Shown in pieces: positions 10,542 to 20,697 of a stretch of DNA of 64,000 nt. Both the position numbers and the translations under genes were made by a program. The notes under the pieces were generated by a model. It had not been told where the DNA came from, did no database searches, and worked only from the letters and a program-made list of their open reading frames with translations. The DNA lies in NCBI RefSeq assembly GCF_030691135.1, contig NZ_JAUYFA010000039.1, forward strand, positions 62,001 through 126,000, in the 5' to 3' direction. The DNA is from Phreatobacter sp. GTDB taxonomy: Bacteria > Pseudomonadota > Alphaproteobacteria > Rhizobiales > Phreatobacteraceae. Within the stretch, counting starts at the first letter, position 1. Every line of letters starts with the position of its first letter.

Positions 10542-11411
10542 TCAGCGCTGGCGGACGCTGCCGGGCGTGACGCCCTCCATGGCGCGGAACATCTTCACGA
10601 ACTGCGTGCTGTTCGAAAAGCCCACCTGCTTGGCGACCTGTGCCACCGGCATGGTTGTGGAGGTCAGCAGGCGCTTGGCCTCGTTCATCCGCAGCCGCAG
10701 GAAATACTGATAGGGCGTCGCCCCGAAGGCGTCGCGGAACGAGCGGATGAGGTGGAAGCGCGACAGTCCGACGAGCTGCGCCAGATCCTCGATGGAGACG
10801 GGAGTGCCGATATTGGCGCGCAGATAGTCGTCAAGAACGGCCATCCGCGACCGGGTGCCGAAGGCGTTCTTCTCGGGTGACGCGTCGAGGCGCGACAGTT
10901 CGAGGACCCGCGCCGCGATGAACAGCCCGATGGACTCGGCCTGGAGGTCGTCCAGGCCCTCCCCATCCGTCAGCACCCTGTCCAGCCGCGTCATGGCGGC
11001 GATGAGATCGATGTCCTCGAAAAAGAGCCGCGGCCTGACCGGGGACGTCGCATGGAGCCGGCCGAGATCCGGAGCGAGTTTGCCCGGATCGAAGAACATC
11101 ATGGTCACGTGGCCCGCATTCGAAGGGCCGATCGTCCAGGCCTCGGCGCCGCAGCCGGCGGGGATCTGCGTGAGCTTGCCCCTGAGATCGCAGAGAGCCG
11201 AGCGGGGCACGCCGTCGATACGCGTTTCACCGTCGCGCCGCGTAAAATGGTGCAGGGCGAGATAGGTTTCCGACGGATGGCTCGCATAGCTGATGCTGTA
11301 GTCCGTCAGCCGGCGGCTCGTCTTCGCGACAAGACCGGACCAGGACGCAGCGAAGCAATGTTCGAGCCTGCCGCCGCTGGCGGGGTCCAACGGCTTCAGA
11401 AGCATGGGCAA
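10542..11411 (-). CDS. AraC/XylS family transcriptional regulator
   Basis: About 289 residues. The C-terminal third (about 190-288) is a double helix-turn-helix domain with SIEDLAQLVGLSRFHLIRSFRDAFGATPYQYFLRLRMNEAKRLL and the second helix GFSNSTQFVKMFRAMEGVTPG. The N-terminal part has no ligand-binding fold I recognise and carries a possible sensor domain. The TTG at 11411 has AAGGA at good spacing (5 nt). The ATG two codons on (11405) is further from it; either could be used. It stands alone between the DUF1365 gene and a 190-bp gap, and its target is not visible. Confidence 0.88.
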   Translation of the reverse strand: MPMLLKPLDPASGGRLEHCFAASWSGLVAKTSRRLTDYSISYASHPSETYLALHHFTRRDGETRIDGVPRSALCDLRGKLTQIPAGCGAEAWTIGPSNAGHVTMMFFDPGKLAPDLGRLHATSPVRPRLFFEDIDLIAAMTRLDRVLTDGEGLDDLQAESIGLFIAARVLELSRLDASPEKNAFGTRSRMAVLDDYLRANIGTPVSIEDLAQLVGLSRFHLIRSFRDAFGATPYQYFLRLRMNEAKRLLTSTTMPVAQVAKQVGFSNSTQFVKMFRAMEGVTPGSVRQR

Positions 11412-11600
11412 TACGTTCCTTGAGAATCAATCAACGCGTGGACGATTCGCAGGTGCAGCGAAGGCCTGATCTTGCACGAATTTGTTGCGCATAGGAACCG
11501 TTACGTCATGCTTTCCCAAACGTCGGGCTTGCCATGGTGATCGCCGGCCGGCGGCTAGGCGACAGAAGCCGCCACGAGGCAGGCGATCGGCCGGCAGCCG

Positions 11601-12203
11601 TCAGGAGCGCTCGGGTCCCGCATCGCCCTCGCCGGACGTCTTCGACTTGCCGCGTCCGCCCTTGGCGACGAACAGCTTGTCCTTCCAGTCGAGTGCCTTG
11701 ACGATTTTCGCGCCGAGGCTGAGCAGTTGCACGAGCCTCTCCGTCTCCAGCCGCTCGATATCGTCATACCATCCGGTCAGGAGTTCGATGACGCCGTGCA
11801 TCTCTTGCATCCGCTCCTGGGCGAAGCGCTCCTCCTCCGAGGCCGGGCTCTGCATCAGCAACTCGCGCAGCACGGTGAGCGTCGGGTCGATCTCGCGGCG
11901 CTTGCGCTGCTCGACCAGCTTGCGGACGATGGCCCAGATGTCGTCGAGCGTGACGTAGAAGTCGCGGCGCTCGCCCGCCACATGCTTGAGGCGGATCAGT
12001 TCCCAGCTTTGCAACTCCTTCAACGCCATGGCGACGTTGGAGCGCGCCACGCCGACAGCATCGACGAGGTCGTCGGCACAGACCGGCCGGTTGGCGAGGA
12101 AGATGACGGCATAGACCTGGCCCACGGTCCTGTTGATGCCCCAGCGCGAGCCCATCTCGCCGAAATGCAGCACGAAGGCCTGGATGAGCGGCGGCAGGTT
12201 CAT
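11601..12203 (-). CDS. GbsR/MarR-family winged-helix regulator
   Basis: About 200 residues starting at the ATG at 12203 (MNLPPLIQAFVLHFGEMGSRWGINRTVGQVYA). This N-terminus, with GINRTVGQVYAVIFLANRPVCADDL, is characteristic of GbsR-type MarR relatives that repress osmoprotectant or membrane genes in other bacteria. The winged helix covers about residues 25-95; the rest is helical and ends in a Lys/Gly-rich tail. No target gene is adjacent on this strand. An inverted repeat 18 bp before the start (12221-12238) is a good candidate operator for self-repression. Confidence 0.82.
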   Translation of the reverse strand: MNLPPLIQAFVLHFGEMGSRWGINRTVGQVYAVIFLANRPVCADDLVDAVGVARSNVAMALKELQSWELIRLKHVAGERRDFYVTLDDIWAIVRKLVEQRKRREIDPTLTVLRELLMQSPASEEERFAQERMQEMHGVIELLTGWYDDIERLETERLVQLLSLGAKIVKALDWKDKLFVAKGGRGKSKTSGEGDAGPERS

Positions 12204-12220
12204 GGACGGACCGTCTGGAT

Positions 12221-12238
12221 TTTCAGAATTTTCTGAAA
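12221..12238. promoter_or_regulatory. Candidate operator of the GbsR/MarR gene
   Basis: A perfect inverted repeat, TTTCAGAA-TT-TTCTGAAA, lies in an otherwise GC-rich area directly upstream of the regulator gene. Its symmetry and AT-richness fit a dimeric winged-helix binding site. Confidence 0.6.
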
Positions 12239-12402
12239 TAACAGGGCCTTCCACGGGGGTCAATGAGTGTGGGTGCAAGAGAAGACACCCGCCGTCTGAG
12301 GGGTTCGATCGAGCTCGCTGCGCTCTGCGCGATCGCACGTCCGGACCCGCAGCGAACTGCTCGAGACGAAACCTGATGTCGATTTTCGGAAAGGAGAAGA
12401 AA

Positions 12403-12478
<76 letters not shown>

Positions 12479-12580
12479 ACGCCCGGAACGGCCATGGGCC
12501 GCGCGGGAGCCGGGTGACTACCAGACGTGATGCGCCCTGTCCAGAACGCCAGCGGTTTTTTTGACGCGCGGGCGTCGGCG

Positions 12581-13495
12581 TCAGGCGGCAGGGTTACCGG
12601 GCGGCCAGAGCCAGGCGGCACCGCGCACGCCGGAGGAATCGCCATGGGCCGCCTGGACGACGGGCGTCGTGCAGGCGTCGGAGAAGACATAGGGCCGCAT
12701 GGCGGGCAGCAGGTCGGCACAGAGCGTGGGGACGTTGCTCATGCCGCCGCCGAGCACGATGACGTCGGGGTCGAGGAGATTGACGACCTGGGCGAGACCG
12801 CGGGCGAGGCGCGACACATAGCGCCCGTAGGAAGCCTCGGCATCCCCGTCGCCCGCCGCGGCCCGGGCAACGATCTCCGGGGCGGGCACCGCCGCTCCGG
12901 TCACGCGCCGGTGGTCTTCGGCAAAGCCGGTGCCCGAGACCCAGGTCTCCAGGCAGCCCTTCTGTCCGCAATAGCAGGCGGGCGCATCGACCACCTCGGC
13001 GACGGCGGGCCAGGGCAGCGGGTTGTGCCCGAACTCGCCGCCGATGAGATGGCGTCCGCGCAGAACCTTGCCGTCGATGACGATGCCGGCCCCCGCCCCC
13101 GTCCCGATGATCAGCCCGAACACCACGCCGGCCCCTGCCGCAGCGCCGTCCGCCGCCTCCGACAGGGCGAAGCAATTGGCGTCGTTCTCAAGTCTGACCT
13201 CGCGGCCGAGCGCCGCCGCGAGATCCTGGTCGAGGGGATGGCCGATCAGCTCGGTAGTATTGGCGTTCTTGACGAGGCCGGTGGCCGGCGACACCGCGCC
13301 AGGAATGCCGACCCCCACCGTTCCGGTCCGGCCGAGATCGGCCTCCGCGCCGAGGACGAGGCCGGACATGGCCGCGATGATGGCGCGGTAGTCGTGGCGC
13401 GGCGTCGGCACCCGGCGGCGCAGCAGCTCCCGGCCCTGGTCGTCCAGGGCCAGGATCTCGATCTTGGTGCCGCCGAGATCGATGCCGATGCGCAT
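12581..13495 (-). CDS. ROK family sugar kinase (fructokinase/N-acetylglucosamine kinase type)
   Basis: A 304-residue protein of normal ROK length. The ATP-binding motif DLGGTK is at residues 6-11, the catalytic base is D105 in ENDAN, and the ROK zinc site is H157 with C174, C176 and C181 (CYCGQKGCLE). Enzymes of this group phosphorylate fructose, mannose, glucose or N-acetylhexosamines using ATP in the cytoplasm; the substrate cannot be fixed from the sequence. It has no DNA-binding domain, so it is a kinase and not a ROK repressor. It lies 10 bp downstream of leuA on the same strand and may be co-transcribed with it. Confidence 0.87.
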   Translation of the reverse strand: MRIGIDLGGTKIEILALDDQGRELLRRRVPTPRHDYRAIIAAMSGLVLGAEADLGRTGTVGVGIPGAVSPATGLVKNANTTELIGHPLDQDLAAALGREVRLENDANCFALSEAADGAAAGAGVVFGLIIGTGAGAGIVIDGKVLRGRHLIGGEFGHNPLPWPAVAEVVDAPACYCGQKGCLETWVSGTGFAEDHRRVTGAAVPAPEIVARAAAGDGDAEASYGRYVSRLARGLAQVVNLLDPDVIVLGGGMSNVPTLCADLLPAMRPYVFSDACTTPVVQAAHGDSSGVRGAAWLWPPGNPAA

Positions 13496-13505
13496 GACCC
13501 GCTGC

Positions 13506-15077
<1,572 letters not shown>

Positions 15078-15158
15078 GGTCTCTGTCCTTGCTGCGGGCC
15101 GCGGCGGCGATAGCGCCTCACTTCGCATGCCCCTCGTTGCGGGTTGCGGTGGTGTGAT

Positions 15159-15201
15159 CCCCTGAGCGCCAAGGCCACATGGCCCTGCCGGTGCTCAGGG
15201 G
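15159..15201 (-). promoter_or_regulatory. leuA: Attenuator-like stem-loop in the leuA leader
   Basis: A perfect 9-bp stem (CCCCTGAGC at 15201-15193 and GCTCAGGGG at 15167-15159 on the minus strand) encloses a smaller hairpin (GGCC-ATGT-GGCC). The leader peptide's stop codon lies inside the left arm, so ribosome position would open or free this stem. No U-run follows before leuA, so a Rho-dependent or translational mechanism is possible. Confidence 0.6.
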
Positions 15202-15284
15202 CGGATAAGCAGAAGGAGGGACAGCGAGGGCGTGGCGCTGAAAGCGCGCAGGCTGATCGGTGCGGGTGCACGGACGATCGGCAC
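15195..15284 (-). CDS. Leucine-rich leader peptide of leuA
   Basis: A 29-codon open frame starting at GTG 15284, with GAGGA 6 nt upstream. It ends in SLSLLLLIRP followed by TGA, giving five Leu and one Ile within nine codons next to the stop. The stop falls within the 9-bp stem of the leuA leader. This is the arrangement of attenuation peptides for branched-chain amino-acid operons, and similar leuA leaders are known in alphaproteobacteria. The upstream half of the peptide could equally start further on; the Leu run and the stop are the robust parts. Confidence 0.7.
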   Translation of the reverse strand: MPIVRAPAPISLRAFSATPSLSLLLLIRP

Positions 15285-15375
15285 GGACGATCCTCGGATA
15301 GGCGCGGCCAAGGCCGCCGTTGATAACTGCCTAGCCGATCCGGGGGTCTCGGCGCAAGGCCCTGATGGAGGGAGG

Positions 15376-16047
15376 TCAGGGCGGTGTCGTGCGCGCGCCG
15401 ATGCGCCCGATCCGCTCGAACAGGGCCGTCTCCATCGCTTCGGCGATGATCTTGAGGTGGGGGCTCGGGGCTTCCCGCCCTGCCCGTCCGATGTCGAGGT
15501 CCGTCTGGAAGCCGTCGCGCAGCGGCCAATGGGCCGGCAAGAGGTCGAAGCCGCTGTCTTCGATGGCCGTGGTGGCCGTCGCCAGTTGGCGTTCCGATCG
15601 GCCGATTTTCGACAGGACGATGACGATGCGCCCCTCGGCACCATGGCGCGCCAGCTTTCGCGCCAGGGCGAGAGTGGGTCGCAGGTCGTCCTGCGACGTG
15701 CCGGTGGGAAGGACCACCAGATCGCTTTCCTGGGCGATGTCGCGGGTGAGGTCGTCGGCTAGCCCGCGCGTATCGGCAATGACCAACTGGAAATCGTCGT
15801 CGGCCTTGCGCAGCTTTTTCAGGCTCTTCATCGGCCGGGCGTCGAGTTCGGGCTGGATGCCATGGCGCAGGCGCGCCGCGTTCCATTCGACCGAGGTCAG
15901 CTGCTCCAGATCGAAATCGGCGATCAGCGTCCGCAGGCCCCGATGGGCGGCGCCCACCGCCAGTAATCGGACGAGAGCGCTCTTGCCGACCCCGCCCTTC
16001 TGCCCGACAAAACTCACGAGATAACGATCGTCCATCGCCTTGCCCAT
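15376..16047 (-). CDS. ParA/MinD-like P-loop ATPase
   Basis: About 223 residues starting at the ATG at 16047; a second in-frame ATG at 16035 (MDDRYLVSF) is equally possible because neither has a clear ribosome-binding site. The deviant Walker A GQKGGVGKS lies at residues 15-23, followed by a DFDLEQ motif (switch I-like) and LVIADTRG as Walker B-like. It lacks the helix-turn-helix of plasmid ParA and has no ParB partner nearby, so it is a stand-alone member of the family, perhaps positioning or regulating another protein. The closest neighbours are leuA and a DMT permease. It is not linked to the dnaA region by operon structure. Confidence 0.83.
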   Translation of the reverse strand: MGKAMDDRYLVSFVGQKGGVGKSALVRLLAVGAAHRGLRTLIADFDLEQLTSVEWNAARLRHGIQPELDARPMKSLKKLRKADDDFQLVIADTRGLADDLTRDIAQESDLVVLPTGTSQDDLRPTLALARKLARHGAEGRIVIVLSKIGRSERQLATATTAIEDSGFDLLPAHWPLRDGFQTDLDIGRAGREAPSPHLKIIAEAMETALFERIGRIGARTTPP

Positions 16048-16112
16048 TGCCACGACCGCTCTGCTGTTGCACCTGCGTTGTTGCGGTTTGGTGACAGCGA
16101 CGCCGCGCGCTC

Positions 16113-17006
16113 TCACGTGCGCGGGCGCGATTCCGCGTAGACGTTGATGAGCACCCCCGACACGACGATGGCGGCGCCGAGGAGCACCGCGGGCTCCGGC
16201 TGCTCGGCATAGACCAGCCAGCCGATGACGCCGATCAGCGGCACCCGCAGGAAATCGATCGGCGTCACCACGATCGCGTCGCCGTGCCGGAAGGCGTTGG
16301 TCAGGCAGTAGTGGGCGGTGAAGCCGCAGACGCCGATACCGAGCAGCGGCAGCCATTGCGCGACGTCGAGCTTGCCGGCGAACCAGGCCGGCTCGCCCAT
16401 GACCACATTGGCGGCCAGATTGAGCGGCAGCTGGACCACGTTCATCCACAGCATGATGGTCCAGGTCGAGTTGCTCGTCGTCAGGAACTTGGTCGTCGTC
16501 TGCTGGACGCCGAAGCAGATGGCAGCCGCAGCAACCGCCAGAGCCTCGGGCCGGAAACTGTCGAAGCCGGGCCGCAGGATGACGAGGACGCCGAGGAAGC
16601 CGAACACCAGCGCCGCGACGCGCGAACGCGTCATGCGCTCACCGAGAAACAGGACGGCGAAGATCGCGACCCATGTCGGCGTGGTGAACTCGATGGCGAA
16701 GACCGTGGCGAGCGGCAGGACCGTCAACCCATAGGCCCAGAGCGCCTGACCGCCGAAATGGATGGTGTTGCGCATCGCGTGGACGAAGGGCTTGGCCGGC
16801 CGGATGCGCTGGCTCGGGTCGGGCGCGAGCACCATCATCGCGGCAAGGATGATCAGCCCGCCGACGTTGCGCAGAGCCAGGATCTCGAACACGGTCAGGG
16901 CGCCGTGCAGGGCCCTGATCGACAGCGCGATGGCGGAGAAAGACAGAAGCGTTCCGGCCATCCAGAACACGACGAGGAGGAGGTTGCGCTGCGGCGTGGA
17001 TGACAT
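16113..17006 (-). CDS. EamA/DMT superfamily permease
   Basis: A 297-residue inner-membrane protein with ten predicted hydrophobic segments and the internal duplication of EamA domains. The first repeat begins FWMAGTLLSFSAIALSIRAL, and the second includes the AHYCLTNAFRHGDAIVVTPIDFLRVPLIGVIGWLVYAEQPEP signature region. Members export metabolites or amino acids; the substrate is unknown here. ATG 17006 follows GAGG with close spacing. It is transcribed towards the ParA-like gene but is 65 bp from it. Confidence 0.87.
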   Translation of the reverse strand: MSSTPQRNLLLVVFWMAGTLLSFSAIALSIRALHGALTVFEILALRNVGGLIILAAMMVLAPDPSQRIRPAKPFVHAMRNTIHFGGQALWAYGLTVLPLATVFAIEFTTPTWVAIFAVLFLGERMTRSRVAALVFGFLGVLVILRPGFDSFRPEALAVAAAAICFGVQQTTTKFLTTSNSTWTIMLWMNVVQLPLNLAANVVMGEPAWFAGKLDVAQWLPLLGIGVCGFTAHYCLTNAFRHGDAIVVTPIDFLRVPLIGVIGWLVYAEQPEPAVLLGAAIVVSGVLINVYAESRPRT

Positions 17007-17227
17007 CGGGCCTCGGGAACCGCACGGGCGAACGCCGCGATAAGGTAGGGTTCACCTTCTAATGTGCCCTGCATCGACGGACCCGTGCGAATTTCGCAGA
17101 TGGGCTCGTTGCGCGGTTGACTGACTGAAATCACGCGACTATACACGCCGATCCGTGGCGGCCCCGTGTCGCCGCCCTCGTTTTCCTGTACCCCGACCAC
17201 CCGGGGCCAGCCGCCGGGACAAGACCC

Positions 17228-17494
17228 ATGGCCAATACGGCATCTGCAAAAAAGGCCGCCCGCGTCATCGCGCGGCGCACCTCCGTCAACCAGGCCCGTC
17301 GCTCGCGCATGCGCACCTTCCTGCGCAAGCTGGAAGACGCCATCGCCTCCGGCGACAAGACCGCCGCCTCGGCAGCCCTCCAGGCGGCCCAGCCGGAGAT
17401 CATGCGCGCCGCGCAGAAGGGCGTGCTCCACAAGAACACCGCCTCCCGCAAGGTCTCGCGCCTCGCCACCCGGGTCGCCAAGATCGGCGCCTGA
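17228..17494 (+). CDS. rpsT: 30S ribosomal protein S20
   Basis: An 88-residue basic protein of the expected size, beginning [18 protein letters not shown] and ending with [17 protein letters not shown], both typical of S20. It binds 16S rRNA early in small-subunit assembly. It is preceded by GGGAC as ribosome-binding site and followed by a strong intrinsic terminator. The rpsT-dnaA neighbourhood is common in Rhizobiales. Confidence 0.97.
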   Translation: MANTASAKKAARVIARRTSVNQARRSRMRTFLRKLEDAIASGDKTAASAALQAAQPEIMRAAQKGVLHKNTASRKVSRLATRVAKIGA

Positions 17495-17535
17495 TCGCCG
17501 CCTCGGCGCCTTGGCGCCACTGCAACCTTCTCGGG

Positions 17536-17560
17536 AGCCCGGCCTTGCGCCGGGCTTTTT
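17536..17560 (+). terminator. Intrinsic terminator of rpsT
   Basis: A 7-bp stem AGCCCGG/CCGGGCT with loop CCTTGCG, followed by TTTT. Confidence 0.88.
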
Positions 17561-17917
17561 CGTTGTGCGGGCCGCCCGCTGTGGGGTGACGTCGGGGAGC
17601 CGTTGCGATTCGGCAACAGATGGACGTCAACCACCTTTTTTTATCACCCTCCCTTCCGTGCCAGGGAGGCCGACCGTGATCCGGCTAAAGGCACGTCAGG
17701 AAAACAACTCCAATTTCAGTTGGTTAGCCGGGGGACGGGTCGTTACGGCGCCGAAATGCGGCCGACCGGTACCTCGCCTGCCCCCCTGCAACACCCCGCT
17801 CCACCCTGCGGGAACCCAGCGTGCCGGCAAAGGGAATTTGAAATTTGCCGATTCATCAGGGGGTTGAAAGTCCGGCCTCCGGAAACCGAAATCGGAAGGG
17901 GAGTCAAGCGCGAGGCC

Positions 17918-17932
17918 TTAACCATTTATTAA
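17918..17932. promoter_or_regulatory. CtrA-type binding box upstream of dnaA
   Basis: TTAA-CCATTTA-TTAA fits the consensus TTAA-N7-TTAA of the cell-cycle regulator CtrA exactly. A GANTC site (GAGTC, 17901-17905) lies 12 bp before it. It is in the 731-bp region leading to the rhodanese and dnaA genes. Confidence 0.6.
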
Positions 17933-18225
17933 TGGAAATCCGTTGCCCGGTCCGGAGCCCCTGTGTATCAATCTGATCACTCGGGGGGGGGCCACCTCGG
18001 GCTTCATGGAAGAGCTGACGCGTGCAGCCCGCAACATCGGGTCTGGGAAAGTTTTGTCCCTTAAGAGACATGATTTCCCGCTAGGCGACGTCAGTATTCG
18101 GACTGGAGCCGGGGGTGAGGATTTCGGGCTGCTGTCGTCTGACTGCAGCAGGGGGCACGCTTTCGAGCTGAACAACTTTGGCACAACTGAGGCGCGCGGC
18201 CACAATGTGGGCGCGTGGGCGGACA

Positions 18226-18672
18226 ATGTCGCATGCGCAAGAGGCCGGTTACGCCGGTGACATGATACCCGAAGACAGCCTTGCAGGCCTGATGCAGGAC
18301 TCGACCGCCCAGTTGGTGGACGTCCGCACCACCGCGGAATGGGCCTATATCGGAGCGCCCGACCTGAAGGCCGCCGGCCGCGAGGCCCTCCGTGTCGAAT
18401 GGCAGGTTTTCCCGGCCATGGGCGTCAACCCGGACTTCGTCGCCAGCCTCGCCGCCAAGCTCGCAGAGCGCGGCACGCCGAAGGACGCCCCTCTCTATTT
18501 CCTGTGTCGCTCGGGCGTCAGGTCCAAGGCGGCGGCCATCGCGATGACGGCGGCCGGCTACACCAGTTGCTTCAACGTCACCGGCGGCTTCGAGGGCCCC
18601 CATGACACGGAGGGACATCGCGGCACGAAGGCCGGATGGAAGGCTGCCGGCCTTCCCTGGGTCCAGCCCTGA
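18226..18672 (+). CDS. Rhodanese-like sulfurtransferase
   Basis: A 148-residue single-domain protein. The active-site loop is CRSGVRS with the persulfide-forming cysteine at C94, and the N-terminal part has the LVDVRTTAEW and GG-EG(P) segments of the rhodanese fold. Such proteins transfer sulfane sulfur in the cytoplasm. The start at 18226 is chosen for length; ATGs 16 and 7 codons upstream are possible. It lies between rpsT and dnaA with 93 bp to the dnaA start and could be read through into dnaA. Confidence 0.87.
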   Translation: MSHAQEAGYAGDMIPEDSLAGLMQDSTAQLVDVRTTAEWAYIGAPDLKAAGREALRVEWQVFPAMGVNPDFVASLAAKLAERGTPKDAPLYFLCRSGVRSKAAAIAMTAAGYTSCFNVTGGFEGPHDTEGHRGTKAGWKAAGLPWVQP

Positions 18673-18765
18673 GACGCTGCCTTACGCCCGGCTGCCGATC
18701 TTGAGTGATCACTGCGTACCCACCCCCCCATTTCATTCCCCGGACTTTTTTGATTGGAGACCTTC

Positions 18766-20241
18766 GTGTTTGCCACTTCTGAACGCGTCCGCGAAACGAC
18801 CGAAGGCAAGACCGATACGATGAGCGATTCCATGCGAGCAGGCGCCATCTGGGAACGTGTCGGCCGGCGACTGCGCGCCGAACTCGGCGAGGATGTTTTC
18901 TCCAGCTGGTTCAAGAGCATCGAGATCGATCTGGCCGAGAACGACGCGGTGCGCCTGTCGGTGCCGACACGGTTTCTCAAGAGCTGGATCGACCACCATT
19001 ACAAGGACCGCATCATCACCCGCTGGACCGAAGAGGCCGAGCGGGCGGTGACCATCGACGTCGTCGTGCGCACGGCGGCGAGCGCCCGCAGCGTCACCCG
19101 CGCGAGGCCCGTCGACGAGGCGGCGCGTCCGGTGTCGCCCGTCACCGTTCCCCAGCGCGCCCATGACGGCCACCATCTCTCGGCGGCGCAGAACACCCTG
19201 GGCGGTTCGCCGCTCGACCCGCGCCTGACCTTCGACACCTTCGTCCAGGGCCGTTCCAACACGCTGGCCCGCGCCGCTGCCCTCCAGGTCGCGCAGTCGC
19301 GGCCGACCGACGCGGTGCTGTTCAACCCGCTCTACATTCATGCCGGCGTCGGCCTCGGCAAGACGCACCTGCTGCAGGCCGTGGCCGGCACGGCCCAGGC
19401 CGGTGGTCGTCGCGTGCTCTATCTGACGGCGGAGAAATTCACCTTCGGCTTCGTCGCCGCCCTGAAGAACCAGACGGCCATCGCCTTCAAGGAGGCGCTG
19501 CGCAACATCGACCTGCTGATCATTGACGACCTGCAGTTCCTGCAGGGCAAGCAGACCCAGGCCGAATTCTGCCACACGCTGAACGCCCTGATCGATGCCG
19601 GCCGGCAGATCGTCGTCGCCGGCGACCGCCCGCCGTCCGATCTCGAGAACCTCGACGAGCGGGTCCGTTCGCGTCTCGCCGGCGGGCTCACCGTCGAGGT
19701 CGGCGCCCTCGACGAGAACCTGCGCTTCGACATCCTGAAGCAGAAACTGGTCCACGCCCGCGCCCAGCATCCCGGCTTTGACGTGCCCGCGGCGGTCATG
19801 ACCTATGTCGCCAAGAACGTGACGCAGAACGGCCGCGACCTCGACGGCGCCTTCAACCGGCTGATCGCCACCAACCGCCTGACCAACCAGCCGGTGACGG
19901 TCGAGATGGCCGAGCGCTCCATCCGCGATCTCGTCCGCATCGCCGAGCCGAAGCGCGTCAAGATCGAGGACATCCAGAAGATCGTGGCGCAGCACTACAA
20001 TGTCAGCCGTTCCGACATCCTGTCGTCGCGGCGCACCGCGACCGTCGTCCGGCCGCGGCAGATCGCCATGTATCTCGCCAAGACCATGACGCTGCGCTCG
20101 CTTCCCGAAATCGGCCGGCGTTTCGGCGGCCGTGATCACACGACCGTGCTGCACGCCGTGCGCAAGATCGAGGGCCTGGTCGGCCAGGATCCGGCCCTGA
20201 GCGAGGAAGTCGAAGCCCTGAAGCGTCGCCTCAACGATTGA
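18766..20241 (+). CDS. dnaA: Chromosomal replication initiator protein DnaA
   Basis: A 491-residue initiator from GTG 18766, which has GGAGA 7 nt upstream; a TTG at 18754 and an ATG at 18820 are alternatives. Domain I (about 20-95) has [19 protein letters not shown], domain II is a short Ala/Arg/Pro linker, domain III holds Walker A ([10 protein letters not shown], about 195-204) and Walker B ([10 protein letters not shown]), and domain IV ends with the DnaA-box-binding signature [15 protein letters not shown]. It loads the replicative helicase at the origin. CtrA and GANTC sites lie upstream, suggesting cell-cycle control. dnaN follows but is separated by an oppositely oriented small gene. 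Confidence 0.97.
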   Translation: MFATSERVRETTEGKTDTMSDSMRAGAIWERVGRRLRAELGEDVFSSWFKSIEIDLAENDAVRLSVPTRFLKSWIDHHYKDRIITRWTEEAERAVTIDVVVRTAASARSVTRARPVDEAARPVSPVTVPQRAHDGHHLSAAQNTLGGSPLDPRLTFDTFVQGRSNTLARAAALQVAQSRPTDAVLFNPLYIHAGVGLGKTHLLQAVAGTAQAGGRRVLYLTAEKFTFGFVAALKNQTAIAFKEALRNIDLLIIDDLQFLQGKQTQAEFCHTLNALIDAGRQIVVAGDRPPSDLENLDERVRSRLAGGLTVEVGALDENLRFDILKQKLVHARAQHPGFDVPAAVMTYVAKNVTQNGRDLDGAFNRLIATNRLTNQPVTVEMAERSIRDLVRIAEPKRVKIEDIQKIVAQHYNVSRSDILSSRRTATVVRPRQIAMYLAKTMTLRSLPEIGRRFGGRDHTTVLHAVRKIEGLVGQDPALSEEVEALKRRLND

Positions 20242-20286
20242 GGCGCGGGGCAGGTCACGGGCCAGACGGTCAGGCCGCGGCGGTGC

Positions 20287-20697
20287 TCAGCACTCGCCGG
20301 GGCCGCGACGGTAGGGCCGCGCGTCCAGCCGGGCCGCCGTCAGGGCTGCGACGGCGTCGTCCTGGGTACGGGAACTCGAAAAGGCGTTCTCGTAGGCGGT
20401 GACACCGAGCGAGGTCATCGGCCCGGAATCGAAGCCGATCCGGAACAGGCGCTGGTTGAGGCGGGGATCGTAGCCCACCGCCTCGACTGCCCGGACGCAG
20501 AAATTTCCGACCGTCACGACCCGCACCGACACTGTCAGGCGGTTGTTGCGGGAATCGGTGTCGCCGCGACCGGCATGGCCGCCGCCGCCGTTGAACTGGG
20601 CATGGGCGGGCGGGGGCGATGCCCCGACGAGGGCGGCGCCGAGCGTGAGTGCGGCGGCCGAAAGGGCAACGCCGAGGGTGATGCTGGTCTTCGCCAT
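20287..20697 (-). CDS. Small secreted protein of unknown function
   Basis: A 136-residue protein with a clear signal peptide (MAKTSITLGVALSAAALTLGAALVGASPPPAHA, cleavage after AHA). The mature part starts with a Gly-rich stretch (QFNGGGGHAGRG) and contains two cysteines, one near the middle (NFCVRAVEAVG) and one as the last residue, which might form a disulfide. I recognise no family. The ATG at 20697 has GGAGA 7 nt upstream. It sits on the opposite strand between dnaA and dnaN, breaking the usual dnaA-dnaN operon. Confidence 0.7.
   Translation of the reverse strand: MAKTSITLGVALSAAALTLGAALVGASPPPAHAQFNGGGGHAGRGDTDSRNNRLTVSVRVVTVGNFCVRAVEAVGYDPRLNQRLFRIGFDSGPMTSLGVTAYENAFSSSRTQDDAVAALTAARLDARPYRRGPGEC

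Larger units (their letters stand above)
17495..18225. other. Long non-coding region upstream of the rhodanese and dnaA genes
   Basis: These 731 bp contain no credible gene; the open frames present lack codon bias and homology I recognise. Within it are the rpsT terminator, an AT-rich stretch (17620-17740), three GANTC methylation sites (17607-17611, 17850-17854 and 17901-17905) and a full CtrA-type box (17918-17932). I could not find a cluster of canonical DnaA boxes (TTATCCACA), so I do not call it an origin, although its size and signals make that worth checking. Confidence 0.5.

Noticed and set aside
11412..11600. Hairpin GGCGGCT/AGCCGCC downstream of the GbsR-like gene as a terminator
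   Set aside because: The stem is present near 11550 but has no U-run on either strand and a long loop; chance pairing in GC-rich sequence is likely.
17495..18225. Replication origin
   Set aside because: The region is long and carries CtrA and GANTC sites, but no cluster of DnaA boxes was found by eye, and the origin in several alphaproteobacteria lies elsewhere (near hemE). Left as a finding to check.
17943..18260. A 105-codon frame in the region upstream of the rhodanese gene
   Set aside because: No ribosome-binding site, mixed composition, no family resemblance, and it runs into the rhodanese gene in another frame.
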